The translations under genes were made by a program, and so were the position numbers. The notes under the pieces are model-generated. The model was not told the DNA's origin. It did no database searches and worked only from the letters and a program-made list of their open reading frames with translations. Positions 24,702 to 35,500 of a stretch of 64,000 nt of DNA are shown in pieces. The stretch lies in assembly GCF_947623445.1 (NCBI RefSeq), contig NC_135240.1, positions 26,474,001 through 26,538,000 of the forward strand. Reading direction: 5' to 3'. This DNA comes from Clavelina lepadiformis (taxonomy: Eukaryota > Chordata > Ascidiacea > Aplousobranchia > Clavelinidae). How positions within the stretch are numbered: position 1 is the stretch's first letter; every line of letters starts with the position of its first letter.

Positions 24702-26231
24702 TCAATCATCATCTTCTCCGACCATCGAAAAAATGTCTGTCAATACTTTCAAATCCAAGTTTTGGTTCTTGATGTAATCATCGAAACTTGCTTTATCTTG
24801 AAAACTAATATTTCGACAGGAGTAGACATTGAGTTTAACGAGCCTATTGCAAATATTTGAAGTTAGAAACTGCCAAATGGTGCTTGTATTTACCTCAGTG
24901 TATTCCAAGTCTAACCAACTAATGTTTTTCAAATTCCCCATCTCCAAACCCCAAAGCAAAAATTGATTTAAGAAAGGTCCGGAATAGTGACCCAACTTTA
25001 GGTAATCAAGAGTTTCAGAAGCATTTGCAACGATCTGTTTTAGCACTGGAGTCACATCAGCCCCATCAAGGGTAGGGTGAAATGTAAAGATGAACTGTTT
25101 CAGTTTTGACCAAGGTTTTATCTCATTAGATGAGCTTAGATGCTGTTTGAATGCATGCTTCACCTCACTTGAATCAGAACTGTAATCAGTAACGTGGGCC
25201 ATAATTGTATCGAGACAGGGGCAAGCAGCTCCGACATACAGGAGATGCTCAAATGGAAGGGTCCAATCCAAACTTAAAGACGTTAACATACTTCCACAAT
25301 TGGTAGTAAAATAAACAAACTCAATTCCCATTTCACAGTATACATATTGGATTGAGAGATCTTTAAAGCGAGGAACACACTGTATCATAGTGAGCATATC
25401 AATGCCCTTTTCCCTAAACCCTTGGACATTAATTGGCAAATGATAACGCTCCCCAAGCCAGTTCAAACTCTTCGGTCCTTGGTTAATCTCACACAGGTTT
25501 GCTAACCCTTCCCAAACAGACTCATGGACAAAACCAGCCAGTTGTGGGCACCAATGCAGAAACAGCATCGCAATGAAATGTTCTGTATGATCAAACTGTA
25601 CACAGGACATGGCAAAGCCTTGAAGAGTTTTAGCAGCTTCTGTTCTTTGTCCGGAAGAACTGACAAATACTTTTTTAAGTCCTTCCACATTTACGTTGCC
25701 AAACTTTGAAATATCCAAATAGACCAACTTTAAACAGCTTTCCCCGATAGCATTAAGAACATTGTCGTCGTAATTGGTATCGCCAATAATTAATTTTTCA
25801 AGGGAATGACCGTAAGCCTTTACAAGTTCATATAATTTTCCAGATGAGATTCTTTTGCAGTGTTTCAAATTTAAAGTTCGCAAATTTGAACATCGAACCA
25901 AAACCAACTCAATAATCTCGTTATTTACAAGCTTGTTACACACAGTACTCGAGAAATCGATTTCCAGCAAAGTAGGAGAAATAAGAAGATGCAGATATAA
26001 CTTTGACAATCTTTTTTTTTTAATCAAAACTTTTGTGAGCTGCTTTATCAAACCAGATGTAAGACTGTCAAATGGCCCAATAACAAATCTTATTTTCTGT
26101 CCACTAAACTTTTCCTTATAATCAGCACACCACAAGTTTTCCATGTTTTCTGCAATGCTTTCCAAGCAATAATCACTTAAAGTTTTCGCACTGTATCTAA
26201 GCTGCATTGGCATTTTGTCTTTACAATACAC
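24702..26231 (-). CDS. Leucine-rich-repeat protein, tandem paralogue B
   Basis: Intronless 509-residue paralogue of the gene at 22211-23764, same strand, about 0.94 kb away. LRR units include LRTLNLKHCKRISSGKL, LVYLDISKFGNVN, LTSLSLDWTLPF and LVKLNVYSCRNISF. Near the N-terminus TLSDYCLESI fits the elongin-BC box pattern (T/S)LxxxCxxxI, as in ZYG11-type receptors of Cul2 ubiquitin ligases. Paralogue A has a weaker version of this segment. That supports, but does not prove, a substrate-receptor role. The C-terminus is acidic (GEDDD). The start at 26231 gives MYCKDKMPMQL; a start at the second ATG, seven codons later, is equally possible. A MITE begins about 115 bp upstream, so it lies in or next to the promoter. 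Confidence 0.8.
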   Translation of the reverse strand: MYCKDKMPMQLRYSAKTLSDYCLESIAENMENLWCADYKEKFSGQKIRFVIGPFDSLTSGLIKQLTKVLIKKKRLSKLYLHLLISPTLLEIDFSSTVCNKLVNNEIIELVLVRCSNLRTLNLKHCKRISSGKLYELVKAYGHSLEKLIIGDTNYDDNVLNAIGESCLKLVYLDISKFGNVNVEGLKKVFVSSSGQRTEAAKTLQGFAMSCVQFDHTEHFIAMLFLHWCPQLAGFVHESVWEGLANLCEINQGPKSLNWLGERYHLPINVQGFREKGIDMLTMIQCVPRFKDLSIQYVYCEMGIEFVYFTTNCGSMLTSLSLDWTLPFEHLLYVGAACPCLDTIMAHVTDYSSDSSEVKHAFKQHLSSSNEIKPWSKLKQFIFTFHPTLDGADVTPVLKQIVANASETLDYLKLGHYSGPFLNQFLLWGLEMGNLKNISWLDLEYTEVNTSTIWQFLTSNICNRLVKLNVYSCRNISFQDKASFDDYIKNQNLDLKVLTDIFSMVGEDDD

Positions 26232-26345
26232 TAGCCTATATTATTAACGAAATATCTATATATGAGATGTTATACATATTTTATGCACAATAAACATATC
26301 AACCAAATATTGTAAATATTAATATTAATTGCATACAAATGATCA

Positions 26346-26761
26346 TACCGTATTTACTTGATTGTAAGCCGCGCTTGATTGTAAGTCGCCCTTGATTGTA
26401 AGCCGCATGTGATAGTGTTAAAAATTTAATGTAAGCCGCATATACCAACTGTTTACACGCAAAGCTGAAACTGTTTAAAGGTTTATTTTAACTTTCACGC
26501 TCATTATTGTCATTGTCATCATCATCGATAATGTCACCGAGATTACCGACAATTTAAAATGCACGTCACAACTTCACAATTGTCGGTATCAGACAACACA
26601 GTACGGCAAAACATCTATTCTATGGCAAAGTCGACAAGGAAAAAGGCAAAAAGAAAAAAATGTAAGCCGCCTTTGATTGTAAGCCGCTCTTGAATTTAAG
26701 CCGCAAACATGATGAAAAAAAAACTTTGTAAGCCGCGGCTTACAATCAAGTAAATACGGTA
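26346..26761. mobile_element. MITE with near-perfect terminal inverted repeats
   Basis: A 416-bp non-coding element. Its left end (26346-26373) is the exact reverse complement of its right end (26734-26761), starting TACCGTATTTACTTGATTGT. Inside each end the module TTGATTGTAAGCCGC is repeated several times (left at about 26359, 26375, 26391; right at about 26662-26735). The middle is unrelated to any transposase. ATGATC occurs in both flanks and could be part of a target-site duplication, though offset by one base. Superfamily is uncertain. Confidence 0.88.
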
Positions 26762-27531
26762 CATGATCTTAGCCTTCAATGATTTTTCTGTTAGGATTAT
26801 CTCTATTGTGTGACAATGTCATCTTTCTGTCATTCAGCAGAACAACGTTGATTAACCTACTAAACAGGTTATCAAACAAAAATAAGGTCTCCCCACTTTT
26901 GCATTTTGATTTGTTAATTAAAAGACCTCATTGAGAAGAAACTATCCATTGTGGAAAGTGTGCATCTGCAGGCAGGAGATTCATCAATGTGTCCTCCATA
27001 CTTTAACAGACAATTAAGGATTCAGTGCACGCCATCACGGCAAAAATCTTTTCTTTGCACACATAATTTTTTTTGTTGAAAATTATCCCGTTTCCCAGTC
27101 AGATTAACTATGAGTTAATAAAAAAGACATTATGACATAATAATTCCTAAGTATTCACATGCAAAGGTAAAAAAGACACGAAAACACGTATCAGTTTTTA
27201 GGTGCATTTGGGTACTTTGTGCACCAGCACTTATCATTTTTGGTTGTTTGGCACTTGCAATGGCTTGATGAAACAATCGTACTTTGCAGTTCCGCCCAAA
27301 ATTATGGCCACCAGAAACCGGGTTTCTGCCATGGGTTGGGTTTCCCACGTTTTTATGATAGTTTTTCAGTCCTCTTTTACTTTTACACTCCCATGTCAGG
27401 ATCGATTAATGCGGAATTATTACGTCACAAAGTTTTTTCAATTACCTCTGAACTCCGTTCCATTCTAGCATTTAGGCTTTCAAGTCGGAGTGCAAAAGTA
27501 TAAGGGACCCGATTTTTCTTGTTCTCTTTAC
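26762..27531. other. Intergenic DNA between MITE and pogo element
   Basis: Short open frames on both strands at 27130-27500 overlap each other and show no family motifs. I see no gene. Confidence 0.4.
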
Positions 27532-28881
27532 TACCGTCAACCGGGGTTACTATGATAGGATTCAGGACATTTCTTTGCCTCCTCTCTCACATGTTGCTCA
27601 AAAAGGGTCTGTTTCTTGAATAAGTAACACTTTGGTCCTAAGCTTCTCAAATAAATAAAAAAAATTCATTTTTATGTTTTCACACTTTTTTTATTCAACT
27701 TTAAAAAATTCTCGTAGTAGCCCCTGGGTTGGGGCTACTCTGATAATACATTGTAAATACCTAAAATGTTCATTGTAGCCCTCCCTTGGGGCTTTTCTAA
27801 TAGTTTTTTTGCATTAAACAAAACATCACAGCAATAAAAAACATAAGTGTCAAAAAAACATTGTTAAGCACAGCTCGGAGGGCACTCAATCCACCATTGT
27901 CTCTGAGGCAGATTTTGTGATACCACAAATCACAATTGTCACATCCCTCCCAATCCACATCTCTGCTTCTACCTCGTGGAGTGTCCAAGAGGTTGCAGAT
28001 GACGCAAACTTCCCCTTCATCTTCACTGGAATCATTGGGTTCTGCAGCAGCACGTTGCGTTTTCTTGCATCAGATCGAGATGATTTTAAATCAGCAATAT
28101 CTGCTCCTGGAGTTATCTTGAGACCACGTTTTCTTGATGCTGTTTGTCTTGGTGAAATATATTCTTCAAGCATTGTGGCGACTGCATTACCAAGCACTTC
28201 TTGAACTGGCTGAGAATTGGCAGGTGGCAGTCGCTTCAGCACTTGCTCTTGGTCTTTTGGGAAAATTCCACAGGCTTTAAACCCTGCGACCAAATTTTGC
28301 TTCTTTTCGTTCAACCCATCACAGAGTCTTTTGAGCAACATGGGAAAAATATTCTTTGGAATGGAGTTTTTGGAACAACTCCCTTTCCTCCATTCTGCTA
28401 AAATTCGACGCCACATTCATTTACCTGGCCCAAAGACACTGACGTCCAATGGTTGAAGGAGATGCGTCGCATTCGGAAGCAGGCTAACAAACTTAATGTC
28501 ATTTTCCTCACAAGCCTTCAAGACTGTTTCACTAAAACGAGAGGCCAAGTTGTCACCCAGCATAATCTTGGTACCTGGAGTGTCCTTGACAGCTTCCAGA
28601 AACAAACCAAAAAAACATTTTTCAAATAAAGAAGCGTCAAACCAACCACTCACGGAATGGTCGTATAAAGCATTTTGGGGTCCATTTCGAGTCCACTCTG
28701 CATAAAGATTCTTTGACTTATAAACAGTCATTGGTGGTAAAAACTGCCCTGCACCATTTCCGCAAAACATTACGCTTATAGCCTGTTTGGACGAGGCTAT
28801 TTTCCTTTCTACACGTCTCAGTCCGCCATAGTAGTATTTCCATAGTAGCCCCCAAAATCAAAGTAGCCCCGGTTGACGGTA
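27532..28881 (-). mobile_element. Pogo-type (Tc1/mariner superfamily) transposon, internally deleted
   Basis: About 1.35 kb bounded by TA dinucleotides at 27532-27533 and 28880-28881. The ends are inverted copies of CCGTCAACCGGGGYTACTWT, as seen at 27534-27553 and, reversed, at 28860-28879. The minus strand between them encodes the C-terminal part of a DDE transposase. The N-terminal CENP-B/HTH DNA-binding half is missing, since fewer than 110 bases lie between the first transposase codon and the right end. Confidence 0.9.
27820..28770 (-). pseudogene. Broken pogo/Tigger-like DDE transposase (C-terminal half)
   Basis: The segment from 28770 down to 28417 reads as DDE-superfamily endonuclease, with MLGDNLASRF around the second catalytic Asp and the diagnostic LLPNATHLLQPLDVSVFGP. 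An in-frame TGA at 28417-28419 interrupts it, then the same frame goes on as MWRRILAEW to about 27990. A frameshift there moves the last part, a cysteine/histidine motif CDNCDLWYHKIC typical of the C-terminus of invertebrate pogo transposases, into another frame. With a stop, a frameshift and no DNA-binding domain it cannot make a working enzyme. Confidence 0.88.
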
Positions 28882-31800
28882 ATGTTCCATAGTGGAAAGT
28901 GTAGTCCGTGGTTCATCACCGTGCACGCTGAATTTTTTGGTCTAGTATACAAGTGCACAACCACAGGAGCCTTTGTATACTGGATCCCAGCTACTCAAAT
29001 TGTGACTTCATCTGGTTTTTGACTTGTATACTAGATCAAAAGTTTTTATCTTTACGCCCATTTATTATCAGCAAAGAATTAAGGCTTTGGTGCAGCTAAA
29101 ATTTGCGTCTTTGCACGCACGATTTCTCATTTAAAACTGCCGTACTTGCCAGTTGCTAATGTTGTGACGTACAGCATTGAAGTTTGAAGCGATTGTCCAA
29201 CATCTGTTGCTTTAACACATTATATACTGTACCGGTTCCGTCCAAGCTGCGCGTCTCGCACATGGAGAGAGAGTTTATTTCACCATTCAAAACAAACTAA
29301 AAAGTATCATAACATAATTGATTGGTGTGGGGCAGCGAAAAAACCTCACGGTCATCTCGCACAAAGCATTTAAATGCCAACACTGCCATATAGTAATAGT
29401 AACAATCTAACGATTGGTTATCCAAACTCTTTGTTATTGCCTATGAAACGCAGGTCCATGCATTCTCAATTGGCCACACTGATGTTCTAGTGAATCTAGT
29501 GATCTAGTCTAAATCAAAAATCTTTTCCAAGTGGTAAGGCCATATGCCCTAACCATATGTTATTGCATCTTCACGTGCTTCATTGTCGAACCTCGGTCAG
29601 CTGGTGCCCGCCGATTGGTTCATATCGTTCATCTGTACAGTGGTAGACACCTGATGAAGCGAGCTTACGTTTGTGAAAACTCGTGAAGGACAATTGAAAA
29701 TAGAAGTTAACCTTTTAGAGTGCCACCCTATAGTTTGTTTTTATATTTGACTATATACTGGGTTAACACGGTTCAGTCACCATCTGGTTCATATCAGTCA
29801 TTTATAAATACTCTGTCAGTCTGTGCGGCTAAGAAAAATGTTTTTTCCATAATGATTGCTGCAAAATAGGCCATCAGGTCAATACTTTGCGTGACTTCAT
29901 TGTGAAATACTGTAGTTTAATTCGGGATTAGATGAATACTGTATGATTTAATGGTGCATACTGTAGTTTTAGTATTTGCATCTGTTGCATACACACAACT
30001 AGATTATTAAATTTGTCAGATTTCATCATTTCACATTCAGCAATGTGTTTTTTCTGGGGAAAACCCATAAAATGTCATGTTTGTTGGTACAGTATTGTTC
30101 ATAAGAATTATAAATCGTAACAAATTAAACCTATTTATCTTTGTATTTTAGTTGTTATCTTTTAACTAAAGTTTATTGTAGTTCAACAAAAATTAAATTA
30201 AGTTATGATTAAATTTTTACAAATTGTTTTTTCACATTATCGCTGAAATTTCATTCGTTGATCGAGACAGTGGTAGGCACAAAAAACTAGGTATTTGGTA
30301 AGGTCATCAATGTCGAACTAGGAAGTATTGCGTTTGGCGGTTTTCAACATGATTTTGTGTGGCTCAAGACAACACGCCACCGGCGCACACAAACCCTTAA
30401 CTTTATTATCGCATGGTTGAACGATATGACACATTGTTGTAGGCTTTTAATTGGCACAAATGGGCGAATGCTTTTCGCGTTTTAGGATGTTTTCCGGAAA
30501 TCTATAGTTGATCGTCGGCCGACATATTTGCAAAAAATGAGCCATGTCCATCGCGCGTAATCGCCACTACTGTGGCTCACACGAGACATAGGCCTATACG
30601 TGGCTAAAAATTGTTCTGATCCATGACACGTAAACTGGTGGTTCAAGACTACAACTGTTATTACCGAAATTTCAAAATACAAAAACTACAGAAGGCCACA
30701 CACTTTTATCCAGCGTTTACCCTGGATACCAGTTAACGAATTCGTTTCCGAACAAAGATTGCGAGTTCAATTGACAAAACAAAAGATTTTCTTAACCGGT
30801 ACAAATCCAAACTGTTTTTTTCAAACCGAACATAAAAAATTACCCCACAAAAATCGTTATTACGTCGGTTTAGGATTTATTTCCTGGACCGAATCTTCCT
30901 TCAATTCATGTTCAAAATACTGTTCAAACTCTGACTTGACTCTTTGTTTCAATGAAAGTGCGCCGGTCAGGTAGTCGCCTGTATAACTTTCTGATACAGT
31001 CGTTTTCTGTTCCATGAGATGATGTTAACACATAATGACAATGTTAGTAGCTTCTTTAATTTATTCTTACACATGTCCTAAAACGCAACTATATAGTATA
31101 AGCAAAATAATGAGTTCTTCTTTCAAAAAAGCACTAACTGACAAAAGAAATTTCAACACAAAGCACTAAAATAAACTACATGCCCTTTGTTAAAATGAGA
31201 AATTACACAAACAGAATGCAAAAAGTTTTCAAGTGTTATTAATGCGTGATTGATATGTGCCACATTCAGTTGAAAAATAAACTAAATATTCCTTCTAAAA
31301 ACTTTTTTATGGCAATGCATAGTAAGTGATTTCTATCAGATCACCAAAAAGCGGAAACCCTCATAAATTACGTGGCCAAAAACAGTATTATATGTATATC
31401 AATATAACATAGATATAATAAACGCACCAAAATCGTCTCTGTCGATTTCAAAGAAGAAAAAGTATGTACACTTGTAAAAGTTTGGTCACAATAATCCGAA
31501 AGCGATTTTAGTGAATAAGTAAGTCCCGCATCTCACATTCTTTATGTCACATATGGTAGTAACTGTAGAAATAAATAGCACAACAAAGCCACAACGGCAT
31601 GAAATATTTCCTATATCACAACCACCAGGCAAAATTGGCATTTCTTCGCTTTACGCTTGTTTTCAGCAGAGCTTATAGCACTAAATAGTTCAGTGGCAAT
31701 CTCACAAGAAAATGAATTAAAGACGCTGTTAAAAAAGCAATGAGAGTTGGGATGTGTTACAATAACATAGAAGATATACACCACCTTATAATAACCCAGA

Positions 31801-32547
31801 AGATAATTACTCATTGAATAATTGCCACCTTAGAACAAAGCTGCAACAGCAATAGATTGACCTGTATAAGACCAATTTTAAACAGGACTTTCAATGATGC
31901 TTAAATAACCAAATTATGCAAATTTAATGCATGAATGCTAGAGTTTTATGTTGGGTCAACATCTTGAAGAGTATACGATTCGTGTGAGAGTAGTGTAAGT
32001 GCAAGATTGTTTCATGTTTAGGTGAATATGTGCAAAAGATCCACATAAAGTGATTTCAATTTCCCTGCGAAAGTTTGCCTTGTTTAAAATCTTCAAAACA
32101 GTATCTAAAATGGAACGTTTAATCAGCGAATGCGCCTCGTGAGACCAGAAGAGACGCAATATTGCTACGCTTGTGTATTAGTATCTATTACTTGAGTACG
32201 CTGAAGCTTTGAAATTCCCCTAAGATGAAACGACAAGTGCACAACTGACATCATAACGTAACTACCATTTTTTGAAACAATAAAAGATGCTGAGGTTGAA
32301 GCTTCATGATATTAAGTTGTTCTCCTTATTTTATGATAAGACAAATGCTCTACTAACCTAGGCCAGACTGGACATGAGGGCCCTACTACATTATTATGCT
32401 ACAAAAAAGCGCAAAATCAAAAATATACAGTTAATATTTCAAAAGGGTCACTTTTCTCTGGACTTTTTACAAGCTGCAGAAATCGCTACTACCGTAGTGG
32501 GGTCAGCAGCTTTCAACATTAAGTTCGACTGCGTTTGATAATTTTCC
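28882..32547. other. Intergenic DNA and arfaptin 3' flank
   Basis: No gene supported. Short frames at 30482-30974 and 31611-32159 have no recognisable motifs or exon-like borders. A segment at 29590-29690 contains CTGATGAAGCGAGCTTACG followed by GAAAACTCGTG, listed among the findings. The right part may be arfaptin 3' UTR. Confidence 0.4.
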
Positions 32548-32553
32548 TTTATT
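32548..32553 (-). terminator. AATAAA overlapping the arfaptin stop codon
   Basis: On the minus strand the end of the coding region reads GACTAATAAAGG, so the stop TAA and an AATAAA hexamer share bases. If used, the 3' UTR would be only some 20 nt. Other signals further on may be preferred. Confidence 0.3.
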
Positions 32554-35500
32554 AGTCTTTCTCGATAAAGGACTGGGTTGGTTTTGGAATGTTAAATTGT
32601 TCGAGGGCGGCTGCAAGTTGCTGCTGATTCCCCGCAAAATAAGCGGAGATGGCGTTGTGAAAGAGAAGAAGATTCTTCTGCATCACCTTAACCTGGAAAA
32701 GAAAATTTTAAGGATTATTTCCTAAAAAAGGAGAAATATTATGTGAAGAAAATCCCCGAGACAAAGAGCAGATGGAATAATCACAATTATAATAAAAACT
32801 AAAATAACACTGATGGCAGATTATCGGACAACATCATCAAGCAACACTAAGGTATAGTGACAACAGAAAGTTTTTAGTGAAATACAGACAAGTTCAGAAT
32901 CAATAACGAACGTGATTGTGACATAGAAACCAACTTTATGGAAAAAAATTCATTTTGAAACTAACCCTGTTTTCATCGAGGAACTGAAGTTTAACGTTGA
33001 CGTCATCGCGAAGTTTATCATAAATCGACTTTTGTTTGTTAAACTGCTGTTGAGAGGCCGCTTGCTTTAATATATTTGCTTCGGTGCGAGGAGCAAGATT
33101 GAGCGTCTCCAGCTCACTGCGATACGCATCGAACTGCAACCTGTAGTGATACAGCATCAGGTTCTGAGCTTTTTCATAGTTTCTTGCGATCAATTTGGGA
33201 GGCAAAAATTTTCCATGCAAAAACTTAACAAACTTTATATTTAAACAGCAAGCATTCATTTACCTACCAGTAATTGAAGATATGTATCAACAAGAACAAA
33301 ACATGAATGTACTAACCTGGCTGCTTCGTATCTGCTGATGGTGATCAGTGTATCTTCCATTGTTTTACTGCAAAGTGTGCTTACATTTGATGTGAAGAAC
33401 TTTATTGCTGACAACAAGTTCTCACCGTTATTGGCAAGAACAATTTGGGTTTCTGCATTGTAGCGGAACTCTTCCTATATAAATATGTACCACATTGTAT
33501 ACTTAATTAATTATATTTCCTAGTATAACAATATTATTCTTAATATAATTCCGAAAAGAATCCACTTGCTAAACATAGGCCCAGTAAATCCAATTACTAT
33601 CAAATCAATAGTTCAATATTGTCAACGTTTCCATAGAAAATTCAGAGTTGATTAGATAAAATAAAGGTTGTAAGGTAAATTGAAGAAGCAAAATTACCTG
33701 TAATTCTTGGGATTTTGCCGAAAGTTCTCCAAATGCGGAACTGAGAACTTTTTGTGTTTGCACAAGAGAACTGAAGTGGTTGGCCAACACGTTTGTAAGC
33801 ATCATCAGGTTTTCGTACCTCAAAGAAAAAACAGCAACTAAATTAGCAACATAACTTGTATCGATCCAAACTTTCAAAAATACTATTCAGTCTACTGAGT
33901 CTAGTAACTAGTCGTTTATGCACGCCAATATGAAGACATGAATGAAAAGGAATTACAGTGAGACCTCGTTAATCCGGACCACTTCGTTTCGTCAAAAAAT
34001 GTCGGTTTAGCGGGGTATCCGGATTATCGGAAAGTAAAAAATCAATCAATCTTGCAAATGCAGCACCGTGTTCAAAACGCAGTATGCACCTTACTCCAAT
34101 TCTAAGTACCGACTTTCTGGCTGGACAGCAACTAAAATAAAATTATATTTTTTGTATGATCCGACCCAGTGTCGAACCCCAGAACCACTGTATTAAAGAC
34201 GAACGCTCTCCAAGTGACGAACATGCGGCCGCAAATCGGTTTGACAACCGCTCTTGAATGGCGAAGCATTCCGGCGGGACCAGCAGTCTTGAACTTTCTT
34301 TGACCTGTTTCCAATCTTTGCGCAATGCGATATCAAAAGCTGATAGCACGATTGAGTTGCAGCAGTATGTCTTCAATAGATTGCCGCACTCAACCGATGT
34401 ACTGTACGTATTTTTTTGCGACCGCGGAAGTGTTGTTTGTTACTGTTGATGAACAATTTATTTTTTCGTTTCTAAAATACTGTACAGTATTTCATAGTAT
34501 GACTAAAAAGCTGTGCGGCTAAATTTTTTTACAAAGCGCAATGCTGTACAGTACTGTACTTTTGAATCAATAAAGACCGCAACGTTATTATGCGTAGATA
34601 ATCGGCTATTGTTTCGTCAACTAACTACCCAGTGTACATAGTGTATTAGGACAATCGTGAATCATTTTCGCTTAACTGTTAATAATCCGGTTTATCGGAT
34701 TTTATTGCTATTGATTTAGCACATTTGTTCCAAAACTTTTGTGTCGGAGTCGGACAGCGGGGTTTCCGGATTAAAGGGGTAAAATGCATAGGAAGAAATC
34801 CGTTCCCGGCAGTTTTGTGTCGGATAGCGGGGATTCCGGTTGTTCGGGGTCCGGATTAACGAGGTCCCACTGTATTACATCATAATCACTCAAACCTGTT
34901 TACGTGAATTTGACCCTGCTTAAATTTTCAAAGACAATATTTAAATCGCAAATTACATTTCAGGCAGTAAAAAATTTAACTAAATTTTAGAAACCAAACC
35001 CGGAGCAAAAAAACATGATAAAAATTTTGTTAAGCTACGAGACTTCCACAAAACTTACTTGCGCTTCGTGTCTCGCAAAATTTCAACCTTAGCTTCAAGT
35101 TCAAGATCGACTGTCCTTGTACCTCGGCCAAGTTTCTCCGACAGAATTTGTTTTGTGCACTAAAGCATACATACACAGTGGTGGCTACATAGTGCACATA
35201 TGAAGCATTCACGGTATACAGTAGTGCATACGTACATGTAAATCATATATATAAGGCAAACGTGCACTTTATCTAGGTGCACATACACAAAAACATTCGA
35301 AGCATTGTACATTTTAAACTGTTTGTTTGTTTGTATACAATTTGTTTGGGTTATTGATTTTTGAGTATATTGTTTCACATGCAAAACAACACAAGGTATA
35401 GCTTATAAGCCTATTTGAATAAAGGCTGGAGTGTTTCTGTCAACCTTGTATGTTTTCACACTCCAAGTCTTCAAAGTATCCGCTTTGACAGCAGCCACCT

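Noticed and set aside
27917..28705. Several plus-strand frames across the pogo element
   Set aside because: They are complementary to the transposase relic. The DDE and Cys/His motifs are only on the minus strand.
29640..29690. A complete hammerhead ribozyme
   Set aside because: CTGATGA and GAAA core pieces occur, but stem II has unpaired bases before GAAA and stems I/III could not be drawn. Kept only as a low-interest motif.
30482..32159. Short frames downstream of arfaptin
   Set aside because: They lack ATG context, splice borders and family motifs; probably UTR or spacer.
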